Below, piece after piece: positions 8,222 to 16,960 of a stretch of 64,000 bases of DNA (position 1 is the stretch's first letter; every line of letters starts with the position of its first letter). The notes under the pieces were generated by a model that saw nothing but the letters and a program-made list of their open reading frames with translations, had not been told where the DNA came from and ran no database searches. This stretch comes from Micromonospora cremea. Its GTDB lineage: Bacteria; Actinomycetota; Actinomycetes; Mycobacteriales; Micromonosporaceae. A program made the translations under genes and the position numbers. Where the stretch lies: NCBI RefSeq assembly GCF_900143515.1, contig NZ_FSQT01000002.1, positions 1,055,501 through 1,119,500 on the forward strand, given 5' to 3'.

Positions 8222-9367
8222 GTGGTGTCGATGACCGGCCAGGTGGCGGAGGCGCCCAGCGGGACGGCCGCGGGGACCGAATTGCTCACCGTGGGTGTCG
8301 AGGAGGAGTTCCTGCTCGCCGACCCGCACACCGGGGCCGCGGTACCCGCTGTCGACCTGGTCCTCGAGCAGGTGCCGGCGGAGCTGCGCGGGCAGGTGGA
8401 GCGGGAGTTCCAGACCAGCCAGATCGAGATTGGCAGCCCACCCGGCCTTGAGCTCTCGTCGATCCGGCACTCCCTCGGCGTGCTGCGCCGGGCGCTCTCC
8501 GACGCCGCCGAGCGGGCCGGCGTACGGCTGCTGGCCATCGGCACCGGGCCGGTGGACGGCCCGGTGCCGCCGGTGGTGGACAAGCCCCGCTTCGACCGGA
8601 TGATCGAACGGTTCCGGCTGCTCGTTCCGGGCCCCGGCAACAACGGCATGCACGTGCACGTGGGCGTCCCCGACCCGGAGACCGGCGTGCAGGTGCTCAA
8701 CCACGTCCGGCCCTGGCTGCCGATGCTGCACGCCGTGACCACCAACTCCCCGTTCGCCCGCGGCGAGGACACCGACTACGCCAGCTGGCGCTCGGTGGAG
8801 TGGGAGCGCTGGCCGTCGGTGGCGCCGACGCCCTGGCTGGAGTCGCACGAGCACTACGAGCGGCTGATCCGCCAGTTGATCGCCAGCGGGGTGATGCTCG
8901 ACGAGGGGATGCTCTACTGGTACGCCCGGCTGTCGGCGAAGTACCCGACCGTGGAGCTGCGGATCGGCGACGTCTGCCCGTCGGTGGACGACGCCGTGCT
9001 GGTCGCCGCGCTGGTCCGAGCCCTGGTGGCCACCGCCATGTCGGACGTCGAGGCCGGCCGGCCGGCGCTGCCCACCGATCACCACCTGCTGGTCGGCGCG
9101 CACTGGCGGGCCGCCCATGACGGCCTGGAGGGTGAGGGCGTCGACGTCACCACCGGCGAGCTGCGCCCGGCCTGGGAGCTGCTGGACCGGTTCGTGGAAC
9201 GCATGCGACCGGCGCTGGAGCAGCACGGTGACTGGGCCGAGGTGACCGACCTGCTGGGCGGGCTGCGGCGGCACGGCAGCGGCGCGGCGCGGCAGCGGGC
9301 GGTGTTCGCGCGCACCGGACGGCTCATCGACGTGGTGCAGGACGTGGCGCGGCAGACCCGCGGCTGA
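8222..9367 (+). CDS. YbdK-type carboxylate-amine ligase (GCS2 family)
   Basis: A 381-residue ATP-dependent ligase of the glutamate-cysteine ligase family 2 (YbdK-like) group. Motifs are TVGVEEEFLLADP (about 25-37, the metal/ATP glutamates), FQTSQIEIGSPP (about 65-76), NNGMHVHVGVPD (about 140-151) and VELRIGDVCPSVDD (about 243-256). Family members join an amine to a gamma-carboxylate, with weak glutamate-cysteine ligase activity in E. coli YbdK. The physiological substrate here is unknown. GTG 8222 lies about seven bases after AGGA; ATG 8231 is an alternative. It is followed 23 bp later by the flavoprotein gene. Confidence 0.85.
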   Translation: MVSMTGQVAEAPSGTAAGTELLTVGVEEEFLLADPHTGAAVPAVDLVLEQVPAELRGQVEREFQTSQIEIGSPPGLELSSIRHSLGVLRRALSDAAERAGVRLLAIGTGPVDGPVPPVVDKPRFDRMIERFRLLVPGPGNNGMHVHVGVPDPETGVQVLNHVRPWLPMLHAVTTNSPFARGEDTDYASWRSVEWERWPSVAPTPWLESHEHYERLIRQLIASGVMLDEGMLYWYARLSAKYPTVELRIGDVCPSVDDAVLVAALVRALVATAMSDVEAGRPALPTDHHLLVGAHWRAAHDGLEGEGVDVTTGELRPAWELLDRFVERMRPALEQHGDWAEVTDLLGGLRRHGSGAARQRAVFARTGRLIDVVQDVARQTRG

Positions 9368-9390
9368 TCTCCGCGTGACAGGATGGTCCC

Positions 9391-10770
9391 GTGGCGCAAC
9401 GGCTGATCGTCATCGGCGGGGACGCCGCCGGCATGTCGGCGGCGTCCCAGGCCCGACGCCGCCGTGGCCGCGACGACCTGGAGATCGTGGTCTTCGAGCG
9501 CGGCCACTTCACCTCCTACTCGGCGTGCGGCATCCCGTACTGGATCAGTGGCCTGGTGTCCGGCCCCGAGCAGTTGATCGCCCGATCCCCGGAGACGTTC
9601 CGCACCGAGTTCGCCATCGACGTGCGGATGCGCCACGAGGTGACCGCCATCGACCTGGAGCGCCGCGAGGTGGTCGCCCGAGACCTGGAACAGGGCGGTG
9701 AGGTCCGCGAGCGCTTCGACGAGCTGATGTACGCCGCCGGTGCATTGCCGGTGAAGCCGCCGTGGGCGGACACCGACGCGGGCGGCGTGTTCGGCATGCA
9801 GACCCTCGACGACGGCGCGGCACTGCGCGACTGGCTGGACGGCGAGCCGCAGCCGCGCCGGGCGGTGGTGGTCGGCGGCGGGTACATCGGCGTCGAGATG
9901 GCCGAGGCCCTGATCGAGCGCGGCCTCTCCGTCACCCTGATAGAGGCGGCCGACCAGCCCATGGCGACCGTAGACGGCGACATGGCCGAGCTGGTCGCCG
10001 AGGCGATGCGCGGCCTGGGCGTCACGATCCGCACCGGCCTGCGGGTGACCGCTCTGGAGCAGCGGGACGGCCGGGTGTCCGCGGTGGTCACCGCCGAGGG
10101 GCCGATGCCGACCGACGTCGTGGTCCTGGGTCTGGGCGTACGCCCGAACACCGCGCTCGCCGAGGCGGCCGGGCTGCCGCTCGGGCCGACCGGGGCGATC
10201 CGGGTGGACCGGCAGATGCGGGTGCCCGGCATGCCGGGGATCTGGGCGGCTGGCGACTGCGTGGAGACACTGCACCGGGTCAGCGGGATGCCGGTGCACA
10301 TACCGCTGGGCACGCACGCCAACAAGCAGGGGCGGGTGGCCGGGATCAACATCGGCGGCGGGTACGCCACCTTCATGGGCGTGATCGGCACGGCCGTCAC
10401 GAAGGTCTGCGACCTGGAGGTGGGCCGGACCGGCCTGCGCGAGCGGGACGCCACCGCGGCCGGCTTCGACTTCATCTCGGTGGTCGCCGAGTCGACCAAC
10501 CGGGCCGGCTACTACCCCAGCGCCCGGCGGATGACCGTCAAACTGATCGCCGAGCGACCCAGCGGGCGACTGCTCGGCGCGCAGATCGTCGGCTGGTCCG
10601 AGGCGGCCAAACGGATCGACACGCTGGCCGTGGCGCTGTGGAACGGCATGACGGTGGACGATATGACGGCGCTCGACCTGGGCTACGCTCCGCCGTACGC
10701 GCCGGTGTGGGACCCGGTGCTGATCGCCGCCCGAAAAGCCGTCGACGTGCTCGCCGCCGTCGACCGCTGA
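9391..10770 (+). CDS. FAD/NAD(P)-dependent disulfide reductase, CoA-disulfide reductase/NADH oxidase type
   Basis: A 459-residue flavoprotein of the pyridine nucleotide-disulfide family with a single active cysteine. An N-terminal Rossmann motif (VIGGDAAGMSAA, 7-18) binds FAD, and C46 in SYSACGIPY is the redox cysteine of the CoA-disulfide reductase/NADH oxidase branch. A second GGGYIGVEMAE motif (about 157-167) binds NAD(P)H, and AAGDCVE (about 286-292) is the second FAD motif. The C-terminal dimerisation domain carries NRAGYYPSA. It may reduce CoA or other low-molecular-weight disulfides. GTG 9391 has CAGGAT six bases upstream, consistent with a leaderless mRNA. The LacI gene follows at 27 bp, so they may be co-transcribed. 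Confidence 0.85.
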   Translation: MAQRLIVIGGDAAGMSAASQARRRRGRDDLEIVVFERGHFTSYSACGIPYWISGLVSGPEQLIARSPETFRTEFAIDVRMRHEVTAIDLERREVVARDLEQGGEVRERFDELMYAAGALPVKPPWADTDAGGVFGMQTLDDGAALRDWLDGEPQPRRAVVVGGGYIGVEMAEALIERGLSVTLIEAADQPMATVDGDMAELVAEAMRGLGVTIRTGLRVTALEQRDGRVSAVVTAEGPMPTDVVVLGLGVRPNTALAEAAGLPLGPTGAIRVDRQMRVPGMPGIWAAGDCVETLHRVSGMPVHIPLGTHANKQGRVAGINIGGGYATFMGVIGTAVTKVCDLEVGRTGLRERDATAAGFDFISVVAESTNRAGYYPSARRMTVKLIAERPSGRLLGAQIVGWSEAAKRIDTLAVALWNGMTVDDMTALDLGYAPPYAPVWDPVLIAARKAVDVLAAVDR

Positions 10771-10797
10771 CCCGCGCCGCCCGTGGAGGACCACCCC

Positions 10798-11823
10798 ATG
10801 ACGCAGACCCCGACCCGGCCGACCGCGCGACGACGCCCGACCATGGTCGACGTGGCCCGGCACGCCGGGGTCAGCCTGAAGACCGTCTCCCGGGTGGTCA
10901 ACGACGAGCCGGTGGGTCAGGAGCTGGTCGGCCGGGTGCTGGCCGCCATCGCCGAGCTGGGCTTCCGGCGCAACGACATCGCCCGCAACCTGCGTTCCCG
11001 GCAGCTCAACGCCACCGTCGGGCTGCTCATCGAGGAGATCGCCAACCCGTTCTACGCCACCATCGCCAGCGTCGCCGCCGAGATCGCCGCCGCGCACGGG
11101 ACCATGCTGATCACCGCCTCCTCCGAGGAGGACCCGGAGCGGGAACGCGCCCTGCTGCAGGATTTCACCCAGCGCCGGGTCGACGGGCTGCTGGTGGTGC
11201 CGGCCGGCCCCGACCATTCGTTCCTGCGCCGCGAGGTCGAGCTGGGCATGCCGGTGGTCTTCCTGGACCGGCCGCCGCAGGGCCTGCTCGCGGACGCGGT
11301 GCTGCTGGACAACCAGGGCGGCAGCCGTGCCGGGGTCGGGGCTCTGCTCGACGAGGGGCACCGCCGGGTGGGTGTCCTGCTCGGCGCGCCGACCGTGCCC
11401 ACCATTCGCGAGCGGCTGGCCGGCGCCCGGGCGGCGCTGACCGCCGCCGGGATCGAGCCCGACGAGTCGCTGGTCCGCGACCGGCTCATCGCGCCCGAGG
11501 AGGCCGGGTGGGCGGTCGCCGCGCTGCTCGACCTGCCGGACCCACCCACCGCCTTCTTCTGCGGCAACAACCGGCTCACCGTCGGCGCGCTGCAGGAGCT
11601 GCACCGGCGGGGCAGCGACGCCGCGCTGGTCGGCTTCGACGACTTCGAGTTGGCCCACCTGATGCCCCGGCCGCTCACCGTCGTCGGGTACGACACCCGG
11701 GAGCTGGCCCGGATCGCCAGCGAACGGCTGTTCCGGCGGATCGCCGGTGACGACTCCCCACCGTCGACCACCGTGCTCCCCACCCGGCTGCTGCGCCGGG
11801 GCCTGACGCCGCCGGCCGCCTGA
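10798..11823 (+). CDS. LacI-family transcriptional regulator
   Basis: A 341-residue repressor. The N-terminal helix-turn-helix and hinge (TMVDVARHAGVSLKTVSRVVNDE, about 15-37, then IARNLRSRQLNATVGLL) precede a periplasmic-binding-protein-like effector domain with FLDRP, VGFDDFEL and VVGYDTREL segments. GGAGGA lies just before ATG 10798. The gene converges on the AGE/PfkB pair. LacI regulators next to kinase and isomerase genes usually respond to their sugar, so that pair is the natural candidate target. No clear LacI palindrome was found in front of it, while a fitting palindrome lies before GH16 about 4 kb away. Confidence 0.9.
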   Translation: MTQTPTRPTARRRPTMVDVARHAGVSLKTVSRVVNDEPVGQELVGRVLAAIAELGFRRNDIARNLRSRQLNATVGLLIEEIANPFYATIASVAAEIAAAHGTMLITASSEEDPERERALLQDFTQRRVDGLLVVPAGPDHSFLRREVELGMPVVFLDRPPQGLLADAVLLDNQGGSRAGVGALLDEGHRRVGVLLGAPTVPTIRERLAGARAALTAAGIEPDESLVRDRLIAPEEAGWAVAALLDLPDPPTAFFCGNNRLTVGALQELHRRGSDAALVGFDDFELAHLMPRPLTVVGYDTRELARIASERLFRRIAGDDSPPSTTVLPTRLLRRGLTPPAA

Positions 11824-11868
11824 CAGCCGACTGCGCCGACCCGACCGAGGTCGGGCCGGGCGCGGGGC

Positions 11869-12822
11869 TCAGCTCGCGGCGCCGAGCAGCGCCGCCACCT
11901 CGGCCCGGCGGGGCGGGTCCGCGCCGCGGCGGGCGCAGGTCAGCGCGGCCACCAGGGCGGCCTGCCGGAGCACCGCGGCCCACTGCGCGGCGGTCAGCGC
12001 GGCGAGCCGGTCGGCCGGCCGGTCACCGAGCGCGTCGAGGTCGGCGAGCGCGGCCAGCAGGCCGCCGGTGAACGCGTCGCCGGCGCCGACGGTGTCGACC
12101 ACCGTGACGGGAACCGCCGGCTCCTCGTGCATCGATCCGTCCGGGGCGAGCAGCAAGGCCCCGTCCGCGCCCCGGGTCACCACCGCGCAGCACACCCCGG
12201 CCTCGCGCCACTCGGCCATCACGTCGGGCACCGCCCGGCCCGGATAGAGCCAGGCCAGGTCCTCGTCGCTGGCCTTGACCAGGTGCGCGAGGCGCACCTG
12301 ACGCCGCACCCTCGCCTGCTCCCCCGCCCGGTCCGTGACGATGCTCGGGCGCAGGTTGAGGTCGATCGAGACGGTGAGCCCGTCCCGGCGGCGTTCGCGG
12401 GCCAGCAGATCCTCCAGGACCTGCGCGCCGGGAGCCAGCGCGAGCGCGAGTGACCCGGTGTGCAGGGCGGTCGCCGACGACCCGGTCAGCTCGGGCAACT
12501 CCTGCGGCGTCCACTGCCAGTCCGCCGTGCCGGCCAGCCGGAACTCGTAGCTGGCCTTACCGCTGGCGTCCAGAGTGGCCACCGCCACCGAGGTCGGCTG
12601 CTCGGCGCGGACCGCCCAGTCCAGGTCCACCTGGTTGGCACTCAGGTGCTCGGCGAGTTGCCGGCCGTACCCGTCGGTGCCGAGCCGTGCCAGCAGCCGC
12701 ACCGGCTGGTCGAGCCGGGCCAGCGTGACCGCCACGTTGGCCGGCGAGCCGCCCGGCACCGCCCGCTGCCCCTCGCCGGAGACCACCAGGTCGATCAACG
12801 CCTCACCCGCCACCACGATCAC
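11869..12822 (-). CDS. PfkB-family sugar kinase (fructokinase-like)
   Basis: A 317-residue ribokinase-fold kinase. Signature 1 is PGGSPANVAVTLARL (23-37). Signature 2 is DTVGAGDAFTGG (243-254), with catalytic base D249 and the anion-hole glycines. The lid strand and substrate pocket resemble fructokinases. It phosphorylates a sugar with ATP in the cytoplasm. The GTG start at 12822 overlaps the stop of the AGE gene by four bases (GTGA), so it is translationally coupled. Together they suggest isomerisation of an aldose to a ketose followed by phosphorylation, for example mannose to fructose to fructose-6-phosphate (inference). Confidence 0.88.
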   Translation of the reverse strand: MIVVAGEALIDLVVSGEGQRAVPGGSPANVAVTLARLDQPVRLLARLGTDGYGRQLAEHLSANQVDLDWAVRAEQPTSVAVATLDASGKASYEFRLAGTADWQWTPQELPELTGSSATALHTGSLALALAPGAQVLEDLLARERRRDGLTVSIDLNLRPSIVTDRAGEQARVRRQVRLAHLVKASDEDLAWLYPGRAVPDVMAEWREAGVCCAVVTRGADGALLLAPDGSMHEEPAVPVTVVDTVGAGDAFTGGLLAALADLDALGDRPADRLAALTAAQWAAVLRQAALVAALTCARRGADPPRRAEVAALLGAAS

Positions 12823-14084
12823 GCGGGCACCTCGCCCGGGGAGAGCGGGCCGGGGCCGCCGAGCGCGTCGGCCGAGCGGGACAGCAGCACGGCCTGGTAC
12901 GCGTGGTAGACGTCCGGCCGGCCGTGCCAGACCGTGCCGGCGGGCCGGTTCTGCGGGTCCAGCTCGTGCCGCCACCCGGCGTCGTCGATCAGGTGGCGGC
13001 GCGCGTACGCCCAGAACACCCGGTACCAGTCGGCGTATACCGCGTCCCCGGTGCGCCGGTGCAGGGTGACCGCAGCCCCGATCGCCTCGGCCAGCACCCA
13101 GTGCATCCGGGAGCGGACGACGGGCCGGTCGTCCCAGTCGATGGTGTAGACGAAGCCGTCGGCGCCATCCACCGCCCAGCCCCGTCGTACGGCGGCGGCG
13201 AACAGGGCGCGGGCGTCGGCGAGCAGCCAGCGCGGCGGCTGCACAAGGACCGCCTCCAGTTCCAGCAGCAGCCGGGCCCACTCCAGCCAGTGCCCGATCG
13301 TCGAGCCGTACGGCCGGAACGGGTCGGCGGGCCGCTCCCGGTTGTAGTCGGGGAGCGGCGCCCAGTCGGCGGTGAAGTGCTCGGGCAGCCGCCAGTCGTG
13401 CCGGGCACCCTCCCCGTGCACGAGGTGTGTGCCGATCCGCAGGGCCCGGTCGGTCCAGCTCGCGTCGCCGGTGGCGGCGGCAGCGGCGAGGAACGCCTCG
13501 ACCATGTGCATGCTGCTGTTCGCGCCGCGGTAGTCCTCGGTGATCGTCCAGTCCCGGTTCCAGGATTCGCGGACCGCTCCGGCCTCGGCGTCCCAGAACC
13601 GGTCGCGCACCACGGCCAACGCGTCGTCGAGGAGCCGGTCCGCGCCGGGCCGCCCGGCGCGCGCCGCCCCGGACGCGGCGAGCAGCACGAACGCGTGGTC
13701 GTACCCGGCCTTGCGCTGGTTGGTCGGCGTGCCCTGCTGGTCGACGGCGCCGAACCAGCCGCCGTACCGGTCGTCGCGCAGCAGTGTGCTGAGCGCGGCG
13801 ACGCCGTGGTCGACCAGAGCGGCCGCCTCCGGATCGCCGTTGCGGTAGGCGAGGGCGGACACGTGGGTCATCCGGCAGGTGATCCAGGTGTGCAGCGGCT
13901 CGCTGCGGTCCGGGGTGCGGTCGTCGGTCAGCCACCAGAAGCCGCCCTCGGGCCGGACCGCGCGCCGCGCCGTGTCGAGCAGCGTGTGGGTCTGGTCGGC
14001 GAGGAACGGATCAAGGTCGGGCAGGTCGGGTGATGCTGCCGGAGCAGGAGTTGGTTCGGCTGCGGATCGGGGCACGTCGGTCAT
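12819..14084 (-). CDS. AGE-family epimerase/isomerase (YihS/mannose isomerase-like)
   Basis: A 421-residue (alpha/alpha)6-barrel enzyme of the N-acylglucosamine 2-epimerase superfamily. Characteristic blocks are RPEGGFWWLTDDR (about 43-55), HTWITCRMTHVSALA (about 64-78), NQRKAGYDHAFVLLAA (about 120-135), ESWNRDWTITEDYRGANSSMHMVEAF (about 170-195) and RMHWVLAEAIGA (about 312-323), with the family's conserved histidines. This pattern is closer to aldose-ketose isomerases (YihS, mannose isomerase) than to GlcNAc epimerase. The substrate could be mannose or another hexose. It is coupled to the downstream PfkB gene. ATG 14084 has no strong ribosome site. Confidence 0.85.
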   Translation of the reverse strand: MTDVPRSAAEPTPAPAASPDLPDLDPFLADQTHTLLDTARRAVRPEGGFWWLTDDRTPDRSEPLHTWITCRMTHVSALAYRNGDPEAAALVDHGVAALSTLLRDDRYGGWFGAVDQQGTPTNQRKAGYDHAFVLLAASGAARAGRPGADRLLDDALAVVRDRFWDAEAGAVRESWNRDWTITEDYRGANSSMHMVEAFLAAAAATGDASWTDRALRIGTHLVHGEGARHDWRLPEHFTADWAPLPDYNRERPADPFRPYGSTIGHWLEWARLLLELEAVLVQPPRWLLADARALFAAAVRRGWAVDGADGFVYTIDWDDRPVVRSRMHWVLAEAIGAAVTLHRRTGDAVYADWYRVFWAYARRHLIDDAGWRHELDPQNRPAGTVWHGRPDVYHAYQAVLLSRSADALGGPGPLSPGEVPA

Positions 14085-14260
14085 CTCAGCTGGTCACCGT
14101 CGAGTAAGGGAAGGAAATATGGCCAGAATCGTGGGCAGATAGCTGAGATTACTCCCATTTGCCCGTTGACATCGTTGTCTCATTTCCACCCTGCTCTGGC
14201 GGCCCGCCGACTGTCAATTCTGCTTTGTCACACCGCCAACCGATGATCCAGGATGACCGG

Positions 14261-15127
14261 ATGGAACTGCCCGAGGGGCTCGTCTGGCTACGGCGGTCGC
14301 CGGACGGCCAGGCCTGGCTGGCCACGCTCCCCGACCGGCTGGCGGAGTGCGCCGAGCGGTGGTCGCTGCGGCTCGGGCAGCCCTTCGGGTACGCCTTCGC
14401 CTCCCTGGCGCTCCCCGCCGAAATGCCCGACGGCATGGCGGCGGTGCTCAAGCTCCAGTACCCCGACACGGAGAGCCGGCACGAGGCCGACGCCCTGGCC
14501 CGGTGGGACGGCGACGGGGCGATCCGGCTGCTCGCGCACGATCCGCAGCGCCGCGCACTGCTGCTGGAGCGCTGCCAGCCCGGCAGCCCCCTGCGCGAAC
14601 TGCCCGCCGACCGGGCGCTGGACGTGCTGACCGGGCTGCTCCCCCGGCTCTGGCGGCCGGCCGGCACCCCGTTCACCCCACTGGCCAAGGAGGCCGCCGG
14701 CTGGATCGACCGGATGCCCCGCAACTGGGAACGGGCCGGCCGGCCGTACGAGCGGCGACTGCTCGACGCGGCGCTCGCCCTGCTCGCCGGGCTGGCGTCG
14801 AGCCAGGGCGAGCAGGTGCTGGTCAACCAGGACCTGCACGCCGGCAACGTGCTCTCCGCCGAACGGGAACCATGGCTGGTGATCGACCCGAAGCCGCTCA
14901 CCGGCGAGCGTGAGTTCTCGGTGGTGCCGATGGTGCGCGGGCGGGAGCTGGGCCACTCCCCGGCCGCCGTCCGCCACCGGCTGGACCGGCTCAGCGCAGA
15001 GCTGGGGCTGGACCGGGAGCGGGTCCGGGGCTGGACGATCGGCCACACGCTGGCCTGGAGCCTCGACGACGACGCGGTCTCCGCGCACCACGTCGAGGTG
15101 GTCCGGTGGCTCCTCGACGAGCAGTGA
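14261..15127 (+). CDS. aminoglycoside phosphotransferase, APH(6)/hydroxyurea-kinase family
   Basis: A 288-residue kinase-like protein of the group that includes streptomycin 6-kinases and hydroxyurea phosphotransferase. VLKLQYPD (62-69) contributes the ATP-binding lysine. The Brenner motif VNQDLHAGNVLS (188-199) holds catalytic D191, and VIDPKPLTGEREF (207-219) supplies the metal-binding D209. Such chromosomal copies are common in actinomycetes; whether it confers resistance cannot be read from sequence. ATG 14261 is preceded at six bases by CAGGAT, which may be a -10 of a leaderless message or a ribosome site (AGGA). An in-frame ATG at 14243 is an alternative. Confidence 0.85.
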   Translation: MELPEGLVWLRRSPDGQAWLATLPDRLAECAERWSLRLGQPFGYAFASLALPAEMPDGMAAVLKLQYPDTESRHEADALARWDGDGAIRLLAHDPQRRALLLERCQPGSPLRELPADRALDVLTGLLPRLWRPAGTPFTPLAKEAAGWIDRMPRNWERAGRPYERRLLDAALALLAGLASSQGEQVLVNQDLHAGNVLSAEREPWLVIDPKPLTGEREFSVVPMVRGRELGHSPAAVRHRLDRLSAELGLDRERVRGWTIGHTLAWSLDDDAVSAHHVEVVRWLLDEQ

Positions 15128-15140
15128 CCGACCGCTGCCC

Positions 15141-15185
15141 TGTCGAGGTGCCCCACATCTGGTTGTCGAGCTGTCCCACATCCGG
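15141..15185. repeat. imperfect 23-bp tandem repeat, two units
   Basis: Two 22-base units (15141-15162 and 15164-15185), each TGTCGAG-x-TG-x-CCCACATC-x-GG, are separated by one T and match at 19 of 22 positions. They lie between the convergent APH and nei genes, where no other terminator is obvious. Confidence 0.7.
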
Positions 15186-15226
15186 GGCAGCTCTACAGGG
15201 CGTCGGAGCGGCGGGCACCGGGCCGA

Positions 15227-16036
15227 TCAGGCGGGCTGGCAGGTACGGCACCAGTAGAGGTTGCGGCCGGCCAGCTCGCCGCGGCTGACCTCGGCGCCGC
15301 AGACGTGGCAGGGCGCGCCGGGGCGACGGTAGACGTACACCTCGCCGCCGTGCCGGTCCATTCGGGGCGGACGACCCATCGCCTCCGGCAGGTGCGCGTC
15401 GCGCACGGTGTCGATCCGGCCGTGCTCGGCCGCGAGCCGCATCAGCCCGACCAGGTCGGCCCAGAGCGCGTCCCAGCCGGCCCGGGTCAGCTGCCGCCCC
15501 GGCAGCGTCGGCGGCAACCCGGCCCGGAACAGCGCCTCGGTCACGAAGATCAGGCCGGTGCCGGCCACCACCGACTGGTCCAGCAGCAGCGCGGCCAGCG
15601 GCGTCGGGCTGCGGGAGATCCGGGCGTACGCCCGCTCCGGGTCGGCGTCCGGTCGCAGTGGGTCCGGCCCGAGGCGGCCCCGCAGCGCGGACACCTCGGG
15701 CGGGGTGAGCAGCTCGCAGGCGGTCGGACCACGCAGGTCGAGCCAGTGCCGGTCGCTGGCCAACCGCAGCCGTACCTGGCCGACCGGCTCCGGCGGCTCC
15801 CCCGACCCGTCGGCGAACTTCCCGTACAGCCCGAGGTGCACGTGCAGCGTCAAATCGCCGGCGTAGTGGTGCAGCAGGTGCTTGCCGTACGCCTCGGTGT
15901 CCTCCAGGACGGCGCCGGAGAGCCGGGCGGCGCCCTCGGCGAAGCGGCCCTGCGGGCTGGCGGCGTGCAGCTTGTCCCCGACGAACAGCTCGGCATGCCG
16001 GGCCGCCAGGCGATGAATCGTGTGTCCCTCTGGCAC
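15227..16036 (-). CDS. Fpg/Nei-family DNA glycosylase (endonuclease VIII-like)
   Basis: A 269-residue base-excision repair enzyme. After removal of the initiator residue the N-terminus is PEGHTIHR, with catalytic Pro2 and Glu3. K52 in AYGKHLLHH is the conserved lysine. The helix-two-turn-helix region carries LLDQSVVAGTGLIFVTEALF (about 172-191). The C-terminal zinc finger uses C243, C246, C263 and C266. Nei-type enzymes remove oxidised pyrimidines and cut the abasic site. GTG 16036 is required to place Pro at position 2, and it has TATCCT eight bases upstream, a leaderless arrangement. Confidence 0.92.
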   Translation of the reverse strand: MPEGHTIHRLAARHAELFVGDKLHAASPQGRFAEGAARLSGAVLEDTEAYGKHLLHHYAGDLTLHVHLGLYGKFADGSGEPPEPVGQVRLRLASDRHWLDLRGPTACELLTPPEVSALRGRLGPDPLRPDADPERAYARISRSPTPLAALLLDQSVVAGTGLIFVTEALFRAGLPPTLPGRQLTRAGWDALWADLVGLMRLAAEHGRIDTVRDAHLPEAMGRPPRMDRHGGEVYVYRRPGAPCHVCGAEVSRGELAGRNLYWCRTCQPA

Positions 16037-16044
16037 GGATGCCA

Positions 16045-16050
16045 AGGATA
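16045..16050 (-). promoter_or_regulatory. -10 element of a leaderless promoter (nei)
   Basis: TATCCT on the minus strand, eight bases before GTG 16036. Confidence 0.5.
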
Positions 16051-16168
16051 GCCAGCCGGCCGTACCCGGAATTGGTGTCAGGAAACACCCACCTGGGTAC
16101 TTCGGGGCGGTACCGCGTGGGGTGCCACCCGTTCCGTCGGCCACCACGCATTCATCAGGAGGTGTGTT

Positions 16169-16960
16169 GTGGTCAGGATTCCTTCGCTGTCCCGCCGGCC
16201 CGAGCCGGAACCGACACGGGACGAGAACCTCGACGGCCGCATTGACGGTCGCGACACCCCGGTCACCGACCGGGAAGGCACGACGGTGACCGGAAACCGG
16301 TCGGACGACGGCACCAGCCGCCCGATGGTCACCGACCGGGACGCCGACCAGGCGACGTACCGAAGCACCGCCGCGCCCACCGAGCAGGCCGGCGAGGCCG
16401 AGCGGCGGGCGAGCGAGCGGGCGGCGGTTGCCCGAGCCGCCACCGCCCGGCCGGCAGAGACCGAGCCCCGAGTCGGCGCCGCCCCGGTGTCAACCCCCGG
16501 GCGCATCGCCGACCGGGACGCCGAGCCCGACCGCACGACCCGGCGACCCGACACGACGGACCGGGTCCCGACCGACCGGACTCTCGACCCGACCCCCGAC
16601 CGGACCGCGCCGGAGCCGCCGGTGACGCGCGGCCCGAAGCCGCGGGCCAGCCTGCTCGCCACCCTCGGCCTGATCGTCGCGGTCGTCGGCGCGCTCTTCG
16701 TGCTGACCGGCACCCTGGCCGGGTACGGCATCGGGCTCGGCGCCCTCGGCGCGGTGCTCTCGGTGCTCGGCCTGATCGCCACCCGCCGCCGGCACATCGC
16801 CGGCAAGACCGACGCGCTGTTCGGCGTGCTGATCGGACTGGCCGCGGTGGTGCTCGGCGTGCTGGCGATGACCGGTCAGTTCGCCTGGCCGACCACCGAC
16901 GGCGACTGGGTACAGCGCTTCCGGGAGTGGCTCGACTCACAGTTTGTCGATCGTTTCTAG
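16169..16960 (+). CDS. hypothetical membrane protein with long charged N-terminal region
   Basis: I do not recognise a named family. The 263-residue product has a low-complexity, Arg/Asp/Thr/Pro-rich cytoplasmic half (1-150, with repeated TDRD- and PDRT-like blocks). Two closely spaced hydrophobic helices follow (about 157-205), then a short basic loop (TRRRHIAGKTD), a third helix (about 215-235) and an amphipathic tail (WVQRFREWLDSQFVDRF). CAGGAGG lies upstream of GTG 16169. It is divergent from nei and followed by the hairpin cluster. Similar actinobacterial proteins are sometimes mislabelled thrombospondin because of Asp-rich repeats. The function is unknown. Confidence 0.65.
   Translation: MVRIPSLSRRPEPEPTRDENLDGRIDGRDTPVTDREGTTVTGNRSDDGTSRPMVTDRDADQATYRSTAAPTEQAGEAERRASERAAVARAATARPAETEPRVGAAPVSTPGRIADRDAEPDRTTRRPDTTDRVPTDRTLDPTPDRTAPEPPVTRGPKPRASLLATLGLIVAVVGALFVLTGTLAGYGIGLGALGAVLSVLGLIATRRRHIAGKTDALFGVLIGLAAVVLGVLAMTGQFAWPTTDGDWVQRFREWLDSQFVDRF

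Noticed and set aside
9079..11658. 859-residue open frame on the minus strand
   Set aside because: It opposes YbdK, the flavoprotein and LacI, whose motifs are unambiguous. Its composition is that of a high-GC antisense shadow.
14166..14171. TTGACA upstream of the APH gene
   Set aside because: No acceptable -10 at 16-18 bases; CAGGAT nearer the start fits better.
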